A stretch of 64,000 nucleotides of DNA, from assembly GCA_026393475.1 (NCBI GenBank), contig JAPLAA010000092.1, forward strand, positions 1-64,000, read 5' to 3'. Below the pieces are notes generated by a model that saw nothing but the letters and a program-made list of their open reading frames with translations, did no database searches and was not told the DNA's origin. Source of the stretch: Actinomycetota bacterium. Lineage in GTDB: Bacteria; Actinomycetota; Acidimicrobiia; Acidimicrobiales; Ilumatobacteraceae. Positions 49,068 to 58,632 of this stretch are shown piece after piece. How positions within the stretch are numbered: position 1 is the stretch's first letter; every line of letters starts with the position of its first letter. The position numbers were made by a program, and so were the translations under genes.

Positions 49068-49430
49068 ATGGCGTGGGACAGAACGCGACCGGTGCCCTGG
49101 CAGCGGCTCATCAGGGACTGGCTGATCTATGTGGCGATCATGACGGTGGTGCTCGCCATCGTCTACCGCGACCGGCTCACGGCAGGCCTGTTCGGCGGAC
49201 TGCTCGTGAGCGGACCGGTGTTCGTGCTGATGGGCGCGCTGCTGGCCAAGCTCGGCTACCAACGCAAGACACTGAAGCAGCTCCGCCGGGAGACCGACGA
49301 GCGGGTGGCGGCGAAGGCGGCCGAGGCGGGCATCCAGAGCGCCGGCGCGCCGGCATCGCGCTCCCGACCGGCGCCCACCAAGCGCACGTCGGGTGGCGGG
49401 AGCCGCCCCGGACAGCACAAGAAACGCTGA
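49068..49430 (+). CDS. Small two-helix membrane protein with basic tail
   Basis: The 120-residue protein has an N-terminal MAWDRTRPVPWQRLIRDWL amphipathic segment, two membrane helices (about 21-37, WLIYVAIMTVVLAIVY, and 42-62, LTAGLFGGLLVSGPVFVLMG) and a long Lys/Arg/Ser/Gly-rich cytoplasmic tail. No family recognised. TAGGAA (49054-49059) is 8 nt before the ATG. The frame is open upstream through the 11-bp repeats, but that translation is repetitive and rejected. Confidence 0.75.
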   Translation: MAWDRTRPVPWQRLIRDWLIYVAIMTVVLAIVYRDRLTAGLFGGLLVSGPVFVLMGALLAKLGYQRKTLKQLRRETDERVAAKAAEAGIQSAGAPASRSRPAPTKRTSGGGSRPGQHKKR

Positions 49431-49481
49431 CGCCCGGCCGGCGCCCGTCGCGATCGACGGCGGCCGGTAATGTCGCCGCCG

Positions 49482-51011
49482 ATGTCCGACACCAGCACCA
49501 CCGCGTCCGCTCCGCCCGACCCCCGGCCGTGCGTCATCGCCATCGATGCCGGCACCACCGGCGTGCGCAGCCGAGCCGTGTTCACCGACGCGCCGTCGGT
49601 GTCGTCCTACCGCGAGTTCGCCCAGCACTACCCCGAGCCCGGCCAGGTCGAGCACGACGCGGTCGAGATCTGGGAACGCGTCCGCGAGACGCTGCTCGAC
49701 GTGATCGACCAGGTCACTGCGCAGGGCGCCACGGTGGCCGCGATCGGCATCACCAACCAGCGTGAGACGGTGCTCGCCTGGAGCCGGGCGACCGGCGTGC
49801 CCTACGGCACCGCCATCGTGTGGCAGGACCGGCGCACGGCGGGCCGCTGCGACGAGCTGACCGAGGCCGGTGCGCTGCCACGCGTGCGCGAGATCACCGG
49901 GCTCGTGCTCGACCCCTACTTCTCCGGCACCAAGGTCGAGTGGTTGCTCGCCAACCGCGACATCCCGGTCACCGACGACCTCGCGATCGGCACGATCGAC
50001 TCGTGGCTGCTGTGGAATCTCACCGGCGGCGAGGTGCACGCGACCGACCCGTCCAACGCGAGCCGGACGATGCTGTTCGACATCCGTACGCTCGGCTGGT
50101 CGGCGGAGATGTGCGATCTGCTGCACGTGCCGATGAGCGCGCTGCCCACGGTGATGCCGTCGAGCGGCCGGTTCGGCGTCACCTCCGATCGCTGTGGCGT
50201 CCCCGACGGCATCCCGGTGTCCGGTATCGCCGGCGACCAGCAGGCCGCCCTGTTCGGTCAGGCGTGCTTCGTCCCGGGCACGGCGAAGAACACCTACGGC
50301 ACCGGCAGTTTCGTGTTGATGAACGTCGGCGATCGATGCCCGCCGCCCACCGAGGGGATGCTCACCACGGTCGCGTGGACGCTCGCCGACGGCACGACGG
50401 CCTACGCACTCGAGGGCTCGATCTTCGTCACCGGTGCGGCGATCCAGTGGTTGCGCGACGGGTTGTCGATCATCGACAGCTCACCCGAGGTCGGCCCGCT
50501 CGCGGCGAGCGTGCCCGACACCGGCGGGGTGTATCTGGTGCCGGCCTTCGCCGGGCTCGGCAGCCCGTACTGGGACCCCTACGCACGCGGCACGATCGTG
50601 GGCATCACGCGGGGCACCACGCGGGCGCATCTCGCCCGGGCGACGGTCGAGGCGATGGCCTTCCAGACCCGCGACGTGGTCGATGCCATGGTCGCCGCCT
50701 CCGGCACCCCGTTGCTCGAGCTGCGCGTCGACGGCGGCGCGTCGGTGATGGACCTCCTGATGCAGTTGCAGGCCGATCAGCTCGGCGTCGTCGTGCGCCG
50801 GCCGAAGGACCAGGAGACGACGGCGCTGGGTGCGGCGTTCCTCGCCGGGTTGGCCGAGGGCGTCTGGCCGTCGCTCGACTCGGTCACGAGCCGCTGGGAG
50901 CTCGATGCCGAGTTCACGCCGATCGACGGCGATCTCGCCGTCTTCACCGCCCTGCAGTACGAGCAGTGGCAGCGGGCCGTCGAACGGTCTCGCCACTGGG
51001 CATCGAGCTGA
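49482..51011 (+). CDS. glpK: Glycerol kinase (FGGY family)
   Basis: The 509-residue enzyme phosphorylates glycerol to glycerol-3-phosphate. Motifs: VIAIDAGTTGVRSRAVF, IGITNQRETVLAWSRATG, YGTAIVWQDRRTAGRC, DPYFSGTKVEWLL, GIAGDQQAALFGQACF, KNTYGTGSFVLMNVG, and the C-terminal RVDGGASVMDLLMQLQAD. Of two in-frame ATGs, the one at 49482 is preferred because TAATGT (49468-49473) ends 8 nt before it. No glpF or glpD is in the window; the gene appears monocistronic. It converges with the 1787-residue gene, 57 bp apart. Confidence 0.92.
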   Translation: MSDTSTTASAPPDPRPCVIAIDAGTTGVRSRAVFTDAPSVSSYREFAQHYPEPGQVEHDAVEIWERVRETLLDVIDQVTAQGATVAAIGITNQRETVLAWSRATGVPYGTAIVWQDRRTAGRCDELTEAGALPRVREITGLVLDPYFSGTKVEWLLANRDIPVTDDLAIGTIDSWLLWNLTGGEVHATDPSNASRTMLFDIRTLGWSAEMCDLLHVPMSALPTVMPSSGRFGVTSDRCGVPDGIPVSGIAGDQQAALFGQACFVPGTAKNTYGTGSFVLMNVGDRCPPPTEGMLTTVAWTLADGTTAYALEGSIFVTGAAIQWLRDGLSIIDSSPEVGPLAASVPDTGGVYLVPAFAGLGSPYWDPYARGTIVGITRGTTRAHLARATVEAMAFQTRDVVDAMVAASGTPLLELRVDGGASVMDLLMQLQADQLGVVVRRPKDQETTALGAAFLAGLAEGVWPSLDSVTSRWELDAEFTPIDGDLAVFTALQYEQWQRAVERSRHWASS

Positions 51012-51068
51012 GCGCTCCCGACGCGACGAGGCGCAGGGCCAGGCTGGGCAACGGCCCCGCCGTCGAGG

Positions 51069-54000
51069 TCACCAGCCGCGTCGGCGGCGTCCGCTGACGA
51101 GCACGACCGCGAAGGCCAGCGCTCCCGCGGCACCCCCGAAGCCGAGCAGGTCTGCGGCCCGGAAGTCCCTGGGTGTCATCGGCGTCGCCGGCGTCGTCGC
51201 CGGAACGGGCATGGAGCCCTCGGCGTCCGCGCCCGGTGCCGACGTCGCAGGAGCGGCCGATCCGGTCGATCCCGTCGACTCGCCGGGCCGCACGTCGACG
51301 GTGTCGACGTCGACGTCGTCCTCCGTCGCGGTGTCAGCAGGGTCGGCCGTGAGCATCGCGGTGACCGCGACGTCATCGGTCTCCGTCGCCGGTCCGACCG
51401 AGGCCGTGAGCGACAGCACCGACGAGGTGTCGGGTGCGATCCCGTCCGGGGCGGTGCACACGATGGTGGCGCTCCGTCCGTCGCACGACCAGGCATCGAC
51501 GCCACCGTCGACGGCGACGATCTCGACGCCGACAGGGAGCGCGACCGTCATCGTCACCGGTGTGGCCGACCGGCTGGGTCCGTCGTTCACCACGGTCACG
51601 GCGAGCACCATCCGCTCACCCACGTACGCAACGTCGGGGGCGTCGACGTCGATCGACATCGCCGCCGATCGACCCACCTGCACGGGAGCGGCCGACCGGT
51701 GGGGCACGGCATCGGTGACCCCGATGACCCGGGCCGCCTGGGTGGCGTCACCGTCGGCGGCCGGCACCAACGTCAGGTCGATCGGCGGGAGCGTCTCACC
51801 GACGTCGAGCACCGGCTGCCCGTACTCGGCACGTCGACGTCCGTAGGTGCACTCGACCGTCCGGGTCACGTCCGGGTCGTCGGCGTCGACGCTTCTCGTG
51901 GTGACACCGCAGGCCCACCCGTCGCCGTCGGCCGCCATCAGATCGATCGCCGCGGTCACGGGGATCTGGACGACGACCGGACCGTACTCGCCACTCGGTC
52001 CGTCGTTGCCGACGACGACCTGTACGTCGTGCGGCTCACCGGTGCGCCAGGCGCCCGACGACGTGTCGACGAGCGAGACCGTGTTCGTGGTCTCCGGCGC
52101 CGCGGTCCAGGTGAGAGTGCTGCTGATCGGTTCGGGGCCCGAGGCCGACCCGGTCACGGTCACGGTGTGGTCGAACGACTCCCGAGCGCTCGGCGCCAGG
52201 TTCGACACCGCCTCGGGCGCCACCCTCGCGGTCACCTCGACCGCGGGCATGAGCATGCCCGACACCACCGGCGTCGTCGATGCGTCCCAGGTGCACGTCC
52301 AGCTGCCGTCGGCGATGTCGCTCGGCGCCTCGACGGCGCAGATCCAGCCGTCGCCGACGACCGCACCGATCTCGAGACCGGCGGCGACCTCGGCGCGCAC
52401 CTCGACCTCACCCTCGTCCGCCGCCGGTCCCTGGTTGGTGACGACCACCTCGTAGGTGAGCTGCTCGCCGACCTCGACGAAACGACTGCCGGTGACCGCC
52501 TGGACGGAGAGCTCGGCGACCGGGCCGGGCGCAACACTGCGCTGGGCGAGATCGTTCGACGGGTTGCGATCGCCGGCGAAGGTCACCCGGCCGGGGATCG
52601 GCGGGTCGCCGGCGAACCCCGGATCGATCTGCACGTTGACGACGAGCGCATCGAGCGCGGTGCCGGCACCGACATCGCGGAGCTGGCGGCGGCACGACAG
52701 CACCCCGTTGGTGTCGGGATCGGCGGCGTAGGCGGTGCCGACGCGCGAGCCGCCGCAGGTCCATCCTCTGCCGCGGGCACTCACGAAACGCATGCCCTGC
52801 GGCATCGTGTCCTCGAGCACCAGTTCACCGGTGACGGCTGCCGGTCCGACCACGATCGGCGTGAGGATCCAGTCGACACGCGCACCGGGCGCCATGGGAG
52901 TCGTCCCCGACAGCACGCCGGTGAGTGCCACGTCGGCGTCGCGACGCACGCGGGTCGACTCGCCGTCGGCATCGTTCGACGTGTCGCGGTCGAGTCCGCC
53001 GCCGGCGACGGTGGCGGTCGCGGTGGCGATGGCGAGGTCGGGGTCACCGTCGGAGCCGTCGTCGGCCAACGCTCCCGGGCCGACCGCCACGCCCACGACG
53101 ACCGGTGCCGCAGCGTCACCGACGAGGATCGTCGCCGACGAGGTGCAGTCCACGGTGGCGCCGATCGCACACTCCCAGCCGTCGCCGACCGCACTGATCG
53201 CGACCATGCCGGCAGGGACGTCGACGCTCACCGTGACCGGACCGGTCGTCGCGTCCGGCCCCTCGTTGGCGACGTCGACCCGGTAACGACCGAGACCGCC
53301 CACGACGACGGCAGGGTCCGCGTTGGCCGTCCCGTCATCGGGGCCGACATCGGTGAGCCGGGCCACCAGGTCGACGGTGCGGGCGATGGCGCCCGCTCGA
53401 TCGCCGGCGGATCCGAGCGGGTTCCCGGCCGCGTCCTCGGCGGTGAGGGTCACCTCGCTCACGTGGGCGATGGGCTTGCCCGCTGCGTCGACGACGCCGG
53501 GATCGTCGATGGCCGCCTCCTGTGGTGTCGCCGAGAACGCGAGCACGACCTCCTCACCCTGGTCGAGGTCACACATGTCCGACCAGGTGGCCGTCTGCAT
53601 GCCGGCCACGTCGTCGACGAGCACCACCGGCGCCACGTCGCACGTCGGCGGCGAGACGGACACGGTGGCCGTGTAGACCCAGTTCTTCGGCAGCGAGTGC
53701 ACCAGGTCGATGCCGTGCGCGGTCACGGGGTTCGGCGAGATGTTCGCCACCGTCAGGACCCACGTGAATGGCTGTCCGATCGTCATCTGGTCGACTGCAG
53801 TGCCATCGCCGGCCGACGCCGTCAGCCGGAGCGTGGCCCGCCGGACGACCAGTTCGTCGACGACGGACGGACCGTCGGTGGTGCCCGACCGACCCGCGAA
53901 CCCCTGATCGGTGATGCTCACCGAGCTGGTCACCATCGAGCCGTCCTCCAGCTCCGTCGCCGCCGGCAGGCTCTCGCGCCAGGAGACCGTGCACTCGGTG

Positions 54001-56432
54001 CCGGGCGCGAGCGAGCCGGCGGTTCCGAAGAGGGTCCAACCCACCGTGGCCGGCCCGTCGACCGCCGTGGCACCAGCCTCGGCACCGGCACACGTCCCGG
54101 CGAGCGACGTGGCATCGATGACGCCGACATCGGGTGCGACGAGCACCGAGGCGGAGCTCACCGCGGTGTCACCCTCGTTGCGGAGAGTGGCCGTGTGGGT
54201 GACCACCTGACCGCCCTCCACCTGACGGTCGGCATCATCGACCGACGTCGCGAGGATCAGCCCGTCCACGCTCGACAACGGGCGGGCCCGAGGTGCCGCG
54301 ATCGCGGCCTCCTCCCCCGCCTCGTCGGCGTCCTCGCCGTCGGCTGGGTCCTGGCCGGCGTCTGCGTCGGCGGGCCCGAGCGATGCACCGGTCGTCTCGA
54401 GCGTCGTCTCGGCCGCGTCGCCCGCTGCCTGGTCGGGCTCGGTCGAGTTGGTCGCCCGCTCGGGGGTCGTCGACGAGGTCGACTGCTCTGGTGACTCTGG
54501 CGATTCGGACAATTCGGGTGATTCTGGTGACGTCGTCGCCGTGGGCGCTGGATCTGCGGCGGCGCTCCTGCTGGTCGGCGGCAGCACCGCCACGCCGACG
54601 GCGACCACCGCTGCGGCGGTGAGCAGGCGCAGCACGGGCACGCCACCGGCGCGCACGGGCAGACGGCCCACCACCGGATCGGGCTCACGGCGCGGTCGCT
54701 CCTCGGCCGCGCCCGCCATCTGCCACAGCCAGAGCGCGAGGTAGTCGTCGTGTTCGCCGGCCAGGCCGCCCCCCGCGAGGCGCATGCCCAACACCCAGGT
54801 GTCGGTGCGCTGCTCGACTCGCACCACCTGGGCGCGCACGTCCACGGGGTGCTGCCCGCGGGCGATGAGCTGCACCGGGAACTCGACCAACAGGTCGGCG
54901 GGCGCTCCGAACTCCACCCGCATGCCGCCGGCGGCGAGGTCGAGCACACGGCCCTGGTGCGTGCCGATCCGGGCGGCGATGTCCACCGGCAGCCGACGGC
55001 TGCCGCGGAGCGAGCGGTTGCGACGCAGCACCCGGGCCGACGACAGCAGGCACGCGACGGTCGCCACACCGGCGACGAGCAACGCGCCTTCCGTCAGGAA
55101 TCGGCGGGCATCGTCGTCGGTGACGATCACCTGCCATGCCCGCCATGCCAACGCGACGTCGACGGCGAGCACGAGCGCGAGCAGTTCGAGCTGCGATCGC
55201 CAGCCGCGCCGCGACGGCCCGACCGCCGGGACCTCGATCGTCTGCGCGCCGCGCCGCATCGATCGGGCCACGGCCCGGAGCGATGGTGCGATGTCGTCGG
55301 TCGAGGCCCGGCACATGCCGATGGGTCGGATCAGGCCGCCGGTCAGCAGCAGTCGGGCGAGCCAGGCGAGGCCGATCGCGATCGGCGCTCCCCATGCCCA
55401 TGCCTCGAACGGCAGCGGGAGCTCGCCTGTCGCCAGCGCCGCGACCACCGCGGAGACGGCCGTCACCGCGGCGATGCCGGCGAGGTCCTCGACGAGGGTC
55501 GCGACGTGTGCGAGGCGCTGCCAGCGGGTGAGGCCGCGCGCCCAGATCGGCGACCGGAGGCCGCGCATCGACCGCAGTCGATCGCCCCGCGCGGCGATCT
55601 CGCGGTCGCGGGTCGCGCCCGCATCGACCTGCTCCACCGCGATCATCGGCCGGTGCCAGCGGCCGTGCCAGCCGAGTCGTTGGGCGGCGACGGTGCAGGC
55701 AGCCGCGCCGCGGGCGACGGGCAGGGTGCGGAAGGCGTCGACAAGGACGATCGAGCCGAAGCCGAGCCATGGCATCGCACCGCGGGCGTCGAGCGACGGC
55801 CACCACCGGTCGTGTCGGACATGGTCGAGCAACGCTCGGTCGCCCGGTGCCACCGGTTCGGACTGGACCCACACGGTGCCCCGGTCGAACTGCTCGAGCG
55901 CGGGACGCAGCGCACCCGGCAGGACCGCCGACGCCGCCGACGTGAGCACGAGGTGCCCGCCCGTCGCGGCGGCCACCGCGGCGGCGATCCCGGCCCGCGG
56001 GCCGATGCCGCTCGTGACCCGGCGCACGCCGAGCGATCGTCCGAGTTGGTCGAGGCGCGGATCGGCGCCCACCAGCAGCACCCGCGACGCAGCGCCGGTC
56101 GACGCGATCGCGGCGATGGTCGCCGTGCGCACCAGCACGAGCGATTCGCCGTCGCACACGACCGCGACCTCGGTGCGGTCGAGCGCGGCCTCGGCGGCCG
56201 ATCGAGCCCGACGGTCGGGCGGGGTGGCCCGCGGCCTGCTCCACAGCAGCGACCAGCACAGCAGGCGCACGACGGCGTACACCGCAGCGGCGAGTGCAGG
56301 CGCGAGAACGACCCAGTCCTGCGCGCTCGTGTCGGCGCTCGCGACGGTGCCGGAGACGACACGAACGGCGACCGCCACGGCTACAGCCGCTGCCATCGCA
56401 CCGATCGTGCGCCCCAACCGTGGACCTGTCAT
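51069..56432 (-). CDS. Pseudo-cellulose-synthase / PilZ / DUF11-repeat membrane protein (1787 residues)
   Basis: Domains in order: two N-terminal membrane segments (about 8-30 and 42-64); a GT2 cellulose-synthase-like region (about 85-325) with recognisable framework but no catalytic residues. TSAASAVLP stands where the DAD motif is expected, ACTVAA stands at TED, and ARGDRLRSMRGL stands at QxxRW, while GLTRWQRLAHVATL matches the downstream interface. Four membrane segments follow (about 318-336, 350-368, 414-432, 447-464), then a PilZ domain (about 470-570: RGSRR as RxxxR, VLDLAAGGMRVEF as DxSxxG with Ala for Ser). After another membrane helix (602-618) and a Ser/Pro/Glu linker come about six DUF11-like repeats (725-1700), several ending DGWxC, and a C-terminal helix with basic tail (1762-1787). 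No LPxTG. No function is known; c-di-GMP-gated surface presentation is an inference. Confidence 0.85.
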   Translation of the reverse strand: MTGPRLGRTIGAMAAAVAVAVAVRVVSGTVASADTSAQDWVVLAPALAAAVYAVVRLLCWSLLWSRPRATPPDRRARSAAEAALDRTEVAVVCDGESLVLVRTATIAAIASTGAASRVLLVGADPRLDQLGRSLGVRRVTSGIGPRAGIAAAVAAATGGHLVLTSAASAVLPGALRPALEQFDRGTVWVQSEPVAPGDRALLDHVRHDRWWPSLDARGAMPWLGFGSIVLVDAFRTLPVARGAAACTVAAQRLGWHGRWHRPMIAVEQVDAGATRDREIAARGDRLRSMRGLRSPIWARGLTRWQRLAHVATLVEDLAGIAAVTAVSAVVAALATGELPLPFEAWAWGAPIAIGLAWLARLLLTGGLIRPIGMCRASTDDIAPSLRAVARSMRRGAQTIEVPAVGPSRRGWRSQLELLALVLAVDVALAWRAWQVIVTDDDARRFLTEGALLVAGVATVACLLSSARVLRRNRSLRGSRRLPVDIAARIGTHQGRVLDLAAGGMRVEFGAPADLLVEFPVQLIARGQHPVDVRAQVVRVEQRTDTWVLGMRLAGGGLAGEHDDYLALWLWQMAGAAEERPRREPDPVVGRLPVRAGGVPVLRLLTAAAVVAVGVAVLPPTSRSAAADPAPTATTSPESPELSESPESPEQSTSSTTPERATNSTEPDQAAGDAAETTLETTGASLGPADADAGQDPADGEDADEAGEEAAIAAPRARPLSSVDGLILATSVDDADRQVEGGQVVTHTATLRNEGDTAVSSASVLVAPDVGVIDATSLAGTCAGAEAGATAVDGPATVGWTLFGTAGSLAPGTECTVSWRESLPAATELEDGSMVTSSVSITDQGFAGRSGTTDGPSVVDELVVRRATLRLTASAGDGTAVDQMTIGQPFTWVLTVANISPNPVTAHGIDLVHSLPKNWVYTATVSVSPPTCDVAPVVLVDDVAGMQTATWSDMCDLDQGEEVVLAFSATPQEAAIDDPGVVDAAGKPIAHVSEVTLTAEDAAGNPLGSAGDRAGAIARTVDLVARLTDVGPDDGTANADPAVVVGGLGRYRVDVANEGPDATTGPVTVSVDVPAGMVAISAVGDGWECAIGATVDCTSSATILVGDAAAPVVVGVAVGPGALADDGSDGDPDLAIATATATVAGGGLDRDTSNDADGESTRVRRDADVALTGVLSGTTPMAPGARVDWILTPIVVGPAAVTGELVLEDTMPQGMRFVSARGRGWTCGGSRVGTAYAADPDTNGVLSCRRQLRDVGAGTALDALVVNVQIDPGFAGDPPIPGRVTFAGDRNPSNDLAQRSVAPGPVAELSVQAVTGSRFVEVGEQLTYEVVVTNQGPAADEGEVEVRAEVAAGLEIGAVVGDGWICAVEAPSDIADGSWTCTWDASTTPVVSGMLMPAVEVTARVAPEAVSNLAPSARESFDHTVTVTGSASGPEPISSTLTWTAAPETTNTVSLVDTSSGAWRTGEPHDVQVVVGNDGPSGEYGPVVVQIPVTAAIDLMAADGDGWACGVTTRSVDADDPDVTRTVECTYGRRRAEYGQPVLDVGETLPPIDLTLVPAADGDATQAARVIGVTDAVPHRSAAPVQVGRSAAMSIDVDAPDVAYVGERMVLAVTVVNDGPSRSATPVTMTVALPVGVEIVAVDGGVDAWSCDGRSATIVCTAPDGIAPDTSSVLSLTASVGPATETDDVAVTAMLTADPADTATEDDVDVDTVDVRPGESTGSTGSAAPATSAPGADAEGSMPVPATTPATPMTPRDFRAADLLGFGGAAGALAFAVVLVSGRRRRGW

Positions 56433-56585
56433 TCGCCGAGCGTGCCTTCCTGTGCTCCCGGACTCTCCTCGGGCGCGACCGTCCGGAACGCGGGCGATCT
56501 GTCAACCGGAGGTGCCGTCGTCCCAGCTCAGCGACGTTGCCACAGGCGACGGGCAGGCGGCAGGGCGGGCGCTGGACCCGCCGGA

Positions 56586-57248
56586 TCAGGCGAGGGCGGT
56601 GACGCCGAGAAGTGCCGTCGTCGTGCGGCACAGCAGACCGAGCTGCTGGCGTTCGCGGGCGTGGAACGGCCGCCCGGACCGGCCCACGACCACCACGAGG
56701 TCGCGGCCGCTCACCGCATCGACGCCCCCCAACCATCCCCAGGCGAGATCGCCCGGAGCGCCGGCCGCCTGTGCGGCCTCGTCGAGGTGACGGCTGCCGT
56801 CGAGGAACGCCGCCAACCAGGCCACGTCGGGGGCCGCACCGTGACCGGTCACCACCACGGCGGCAGCGGCATCGAGCGCCGCCACCCAGTCGCCGTCGAG
56901 CAGCACCGCCAGACGGTCGCACAGCAGGTCGAGCCGCCCCTCGAGGGGTGCCTCGGCGAGTTCTGCGGCCATCTCCAACGCCACGAGACCCGAGTCGGGG
57001 CGATCGTTGGCCACCCGCCGCACGTCCTCGACCGCCACCCCGTCCACCTGCATGATCTCGGCCACGAGGAGGTCGACCAGCTCGAGGTCGGGAAGGCTCA
57101 CGACCAGTTCGTCGACCGCTCGACCGCCGCCGCGCTCGAGGATGTCGATGCCCACCACGTCGCCGCGCAGCGCACCGATGCGGCTCGCCACCTGGCCCAG
57201 CGCGCCCGGACGATCGGGGAGCCAGACGCGAACGACGAAGGTTTCCAC
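56586..57248 (-). CDS. ACT-domain protein with C-terminal GAF-like region
   Basis: The 220-residue protein begins with an ACT domain (VETFVVRVWLPDRPGALGQV, then ALRGDVVGIDIL), a small-ligand-binding module that usually senses amino acids. The second half (about 70-220) is an alpha/beta region ending GRDLVVVVGRSGRPFHARER and QLGLLCRTTTALLG, which resembles a GAF-like fold. The GTG at 57248 follows TACCGT (57256-57261) by 7 nt; the longer in-frame start is rejected. It lies just downstream of an alanine-type aminotransferase, so control of amino-acid metabolism is plausible but unproven. Confidence 0.78.
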   Translation of the reverse strand: METFVVRVWLPDRPGALGQVASRIGALRGDVVGIDILERGGGRAVDELVVSLPDLELVDLLVAEIMQVDGVAVEDVRRVANDRPDSGLVALEMAAELAEAPLEGRLDLLCDRLAVLLDGDWVAALDAAAAVVVTGHGAAPDVAWLAAFLDGSRHLDEAAQAAGAPGDLAWGWLGGVDAVSGRDLVVVVGRSGRPFHARERQQLGLLCRTTTALLGVTALA

Positions 57249-57352
57249 GTCGGCGACGGTACCGAGGGCGGTGTCGCCGAGGATCACACCCGTGTGACGA
57301 GCATGTGAACGACTCCCAGTCGAGCCGCTGCCCCAGTCACCCGGTCACCCCA

Positions 57353-58558
57353 TCACCCCAGCTTCGGCAGGCCCTTCTTCAGGTTCCTGATGCCCTGCGC
57401 GATGCGGCGCTCGTTCTCGATCAGCGCGAACCGGGCGAAGCCCTCACCGCCGGGGCCGAAGCCCACACCCGGCGACAGCGCCACCTCGCACTCGCGCACG
57501 ACGTGCGAGCAGAACTCGACCGAGTCCATGTCGGCGTACGGCTCGGGGATCGGTGCCCACACGAACATCGAGCCCTTCGGCTTCGGGATGTCCCACCCGA
57601 TGCGGGCCAGACCGTCGATGAGCGCATCGCGACGGCTCTGGTAGATCGCACACACCTCTTCGGGATAGTCGGGGGCCTCGTTCATCGTGACGGTGGCCGC
57701 GATCTGGATCGGCTGGAACTGGCCGTAGTCGAGGTAGCTCTTCAACTTCACGAGCGCCTGCACGACCTCCTTGTTGCCCACCAGGAACGCGCACCGCCAG
57801 CCGGCCATCGAGAAGCTCTTGGTCATCGAGTACAGCTCGACCGCGCACTCCTTGGCGCCCTCGGCCTGCAGGATGCTCGGCGGCTGGTAGCCGTCGAAGC
57901 CGACGTCGGCGTAGGCGAAGTCGTGCACCACGATCATGTTGCGCTCGCGGCAGAAGTCGACGACCTTCTGCATGAAGTCGAGGTCGACCACGGCGCCCGT
58001 CGGGTTGTGCGGGAACGAGATCACCAACACGCGGGGCTTCGGCCAGCCCACCTCGTAGGCGGTGGTGAGGCTCTCGAAGAAGTCACCCGTGAAGTCGCCC
58101 TGCACCCGCGGGTCGGCGAGGTGACGCATCGGCACCTGGCGCAGGTCGGCGCCGGCGAACAGCGGACCGTAGATGTGGATCGGGTAGCTCGGGCTGGGCA
58201 CGATCGCCGCGTCGCCACGGTCGAGCAGCACCCACATGAGGTGGCTGAAGCCCTCCTTCGACCCGATGGTGTTCGTGATCTCGAGCTCCTGGTCGAGCAC
58301 GACGCCCCACTTGCGCTCGTACAGCGCGGCGACGGCCTCGCGCAGCTTGGGCAGTCCGCGGCTCAGCGAGTACCGGTGGTTGCGCTCGATGTGGGCGGCC
58401 TCGGCCAGCTTGTCGACGGCGATCTGCGGCGACGGGATGTCGGGGTTGCCGAACCCCAGGTCGATCACATCGACACCTGCTCGACGTGCCTCGATCTTCA
58501 GGTTGTTGATGATCGTGAAGACGTACGGCGGCAGGTTGGTGATGCGGCGGAACTCCAT
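57353..58558 (-). CDS. Alanine-type class I/II aminotransferase (AlaC-like)
   Basis: The 401-residue PLP enzyme resembles AlaC/YfdZ-type glutamate-pyruvate aminotransferases. The start is MEFRRITNLPPYVFTIINNL. The PLP lysine is in LYSMTKSFSMAGWRCAF. Other motifs are DLGFGNPDIPSP, YSLSRGLPKLREAVAALY, SFPHNPTGAVVDLDF and the phosphate-binding Arg in RFALIENERRIAQG. LL-diaminopimelate aminotransferase is related and cannot be excluded. TAACCT (58566-58571) ends 7 nt before the ATG. The ACT gene lies 104 bp downstream. Confidence 0.9.
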   Translation of the reverse strand: MEFRRITNLPPYVFTIINNLKIEARRAGVDVIDLGFGNPDIPSPQIAVDKLAEAAHIERNHRYSLSRGLPKLREAVAALYERKWGVVLDQELEITNTIGSKEGFSHLMWVLLDRGDAAIVPSPSYPIHIYGPLFAGADLRQVPMRHLADPRVQGDFTGDFFESLTTAYEVGWPKPRVLVISFPHNPTGAVVDLDFMQKVVDFCRERNMIVVHDFAYADVGFDGYQPPSILQAEGAKECAVELYSMTKSFSMAGWRCAFLVGNKEVVQALVKLKSYLDYGQFQPIQIAATVTMNEAPDYPEEVCAIYQSRRDALIDGLARIGWDIPKPKGSMFVWAPIPEPYADMDSVEFCSHVVRECEVALSPGVGFGPGGEGFARFALIENERRIAQGIRNLKKGLPKLG

Positions 58559-58632
58559 TCGGCCCAGGTTACGAGTTCGGCCCTGCGATGGCGGTGTTCA
58601 TTGCCGTGATCGCCAGGGATTGGAACGGGTTC

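Noticed and set aside
51069-51200. Sortase anchoring of the 1787-residue protein
   Set aside because: A hydrophobic helix and basic tail are present, but there is no LPxTG-type motif before them.
51699-54494. 931-codon plus-strand open frame opposite the DUF11 protein
   Set aside because: Arginine/histidine/aspartate-rich shadow of the minus-strand gene, with no domain-like sequence.
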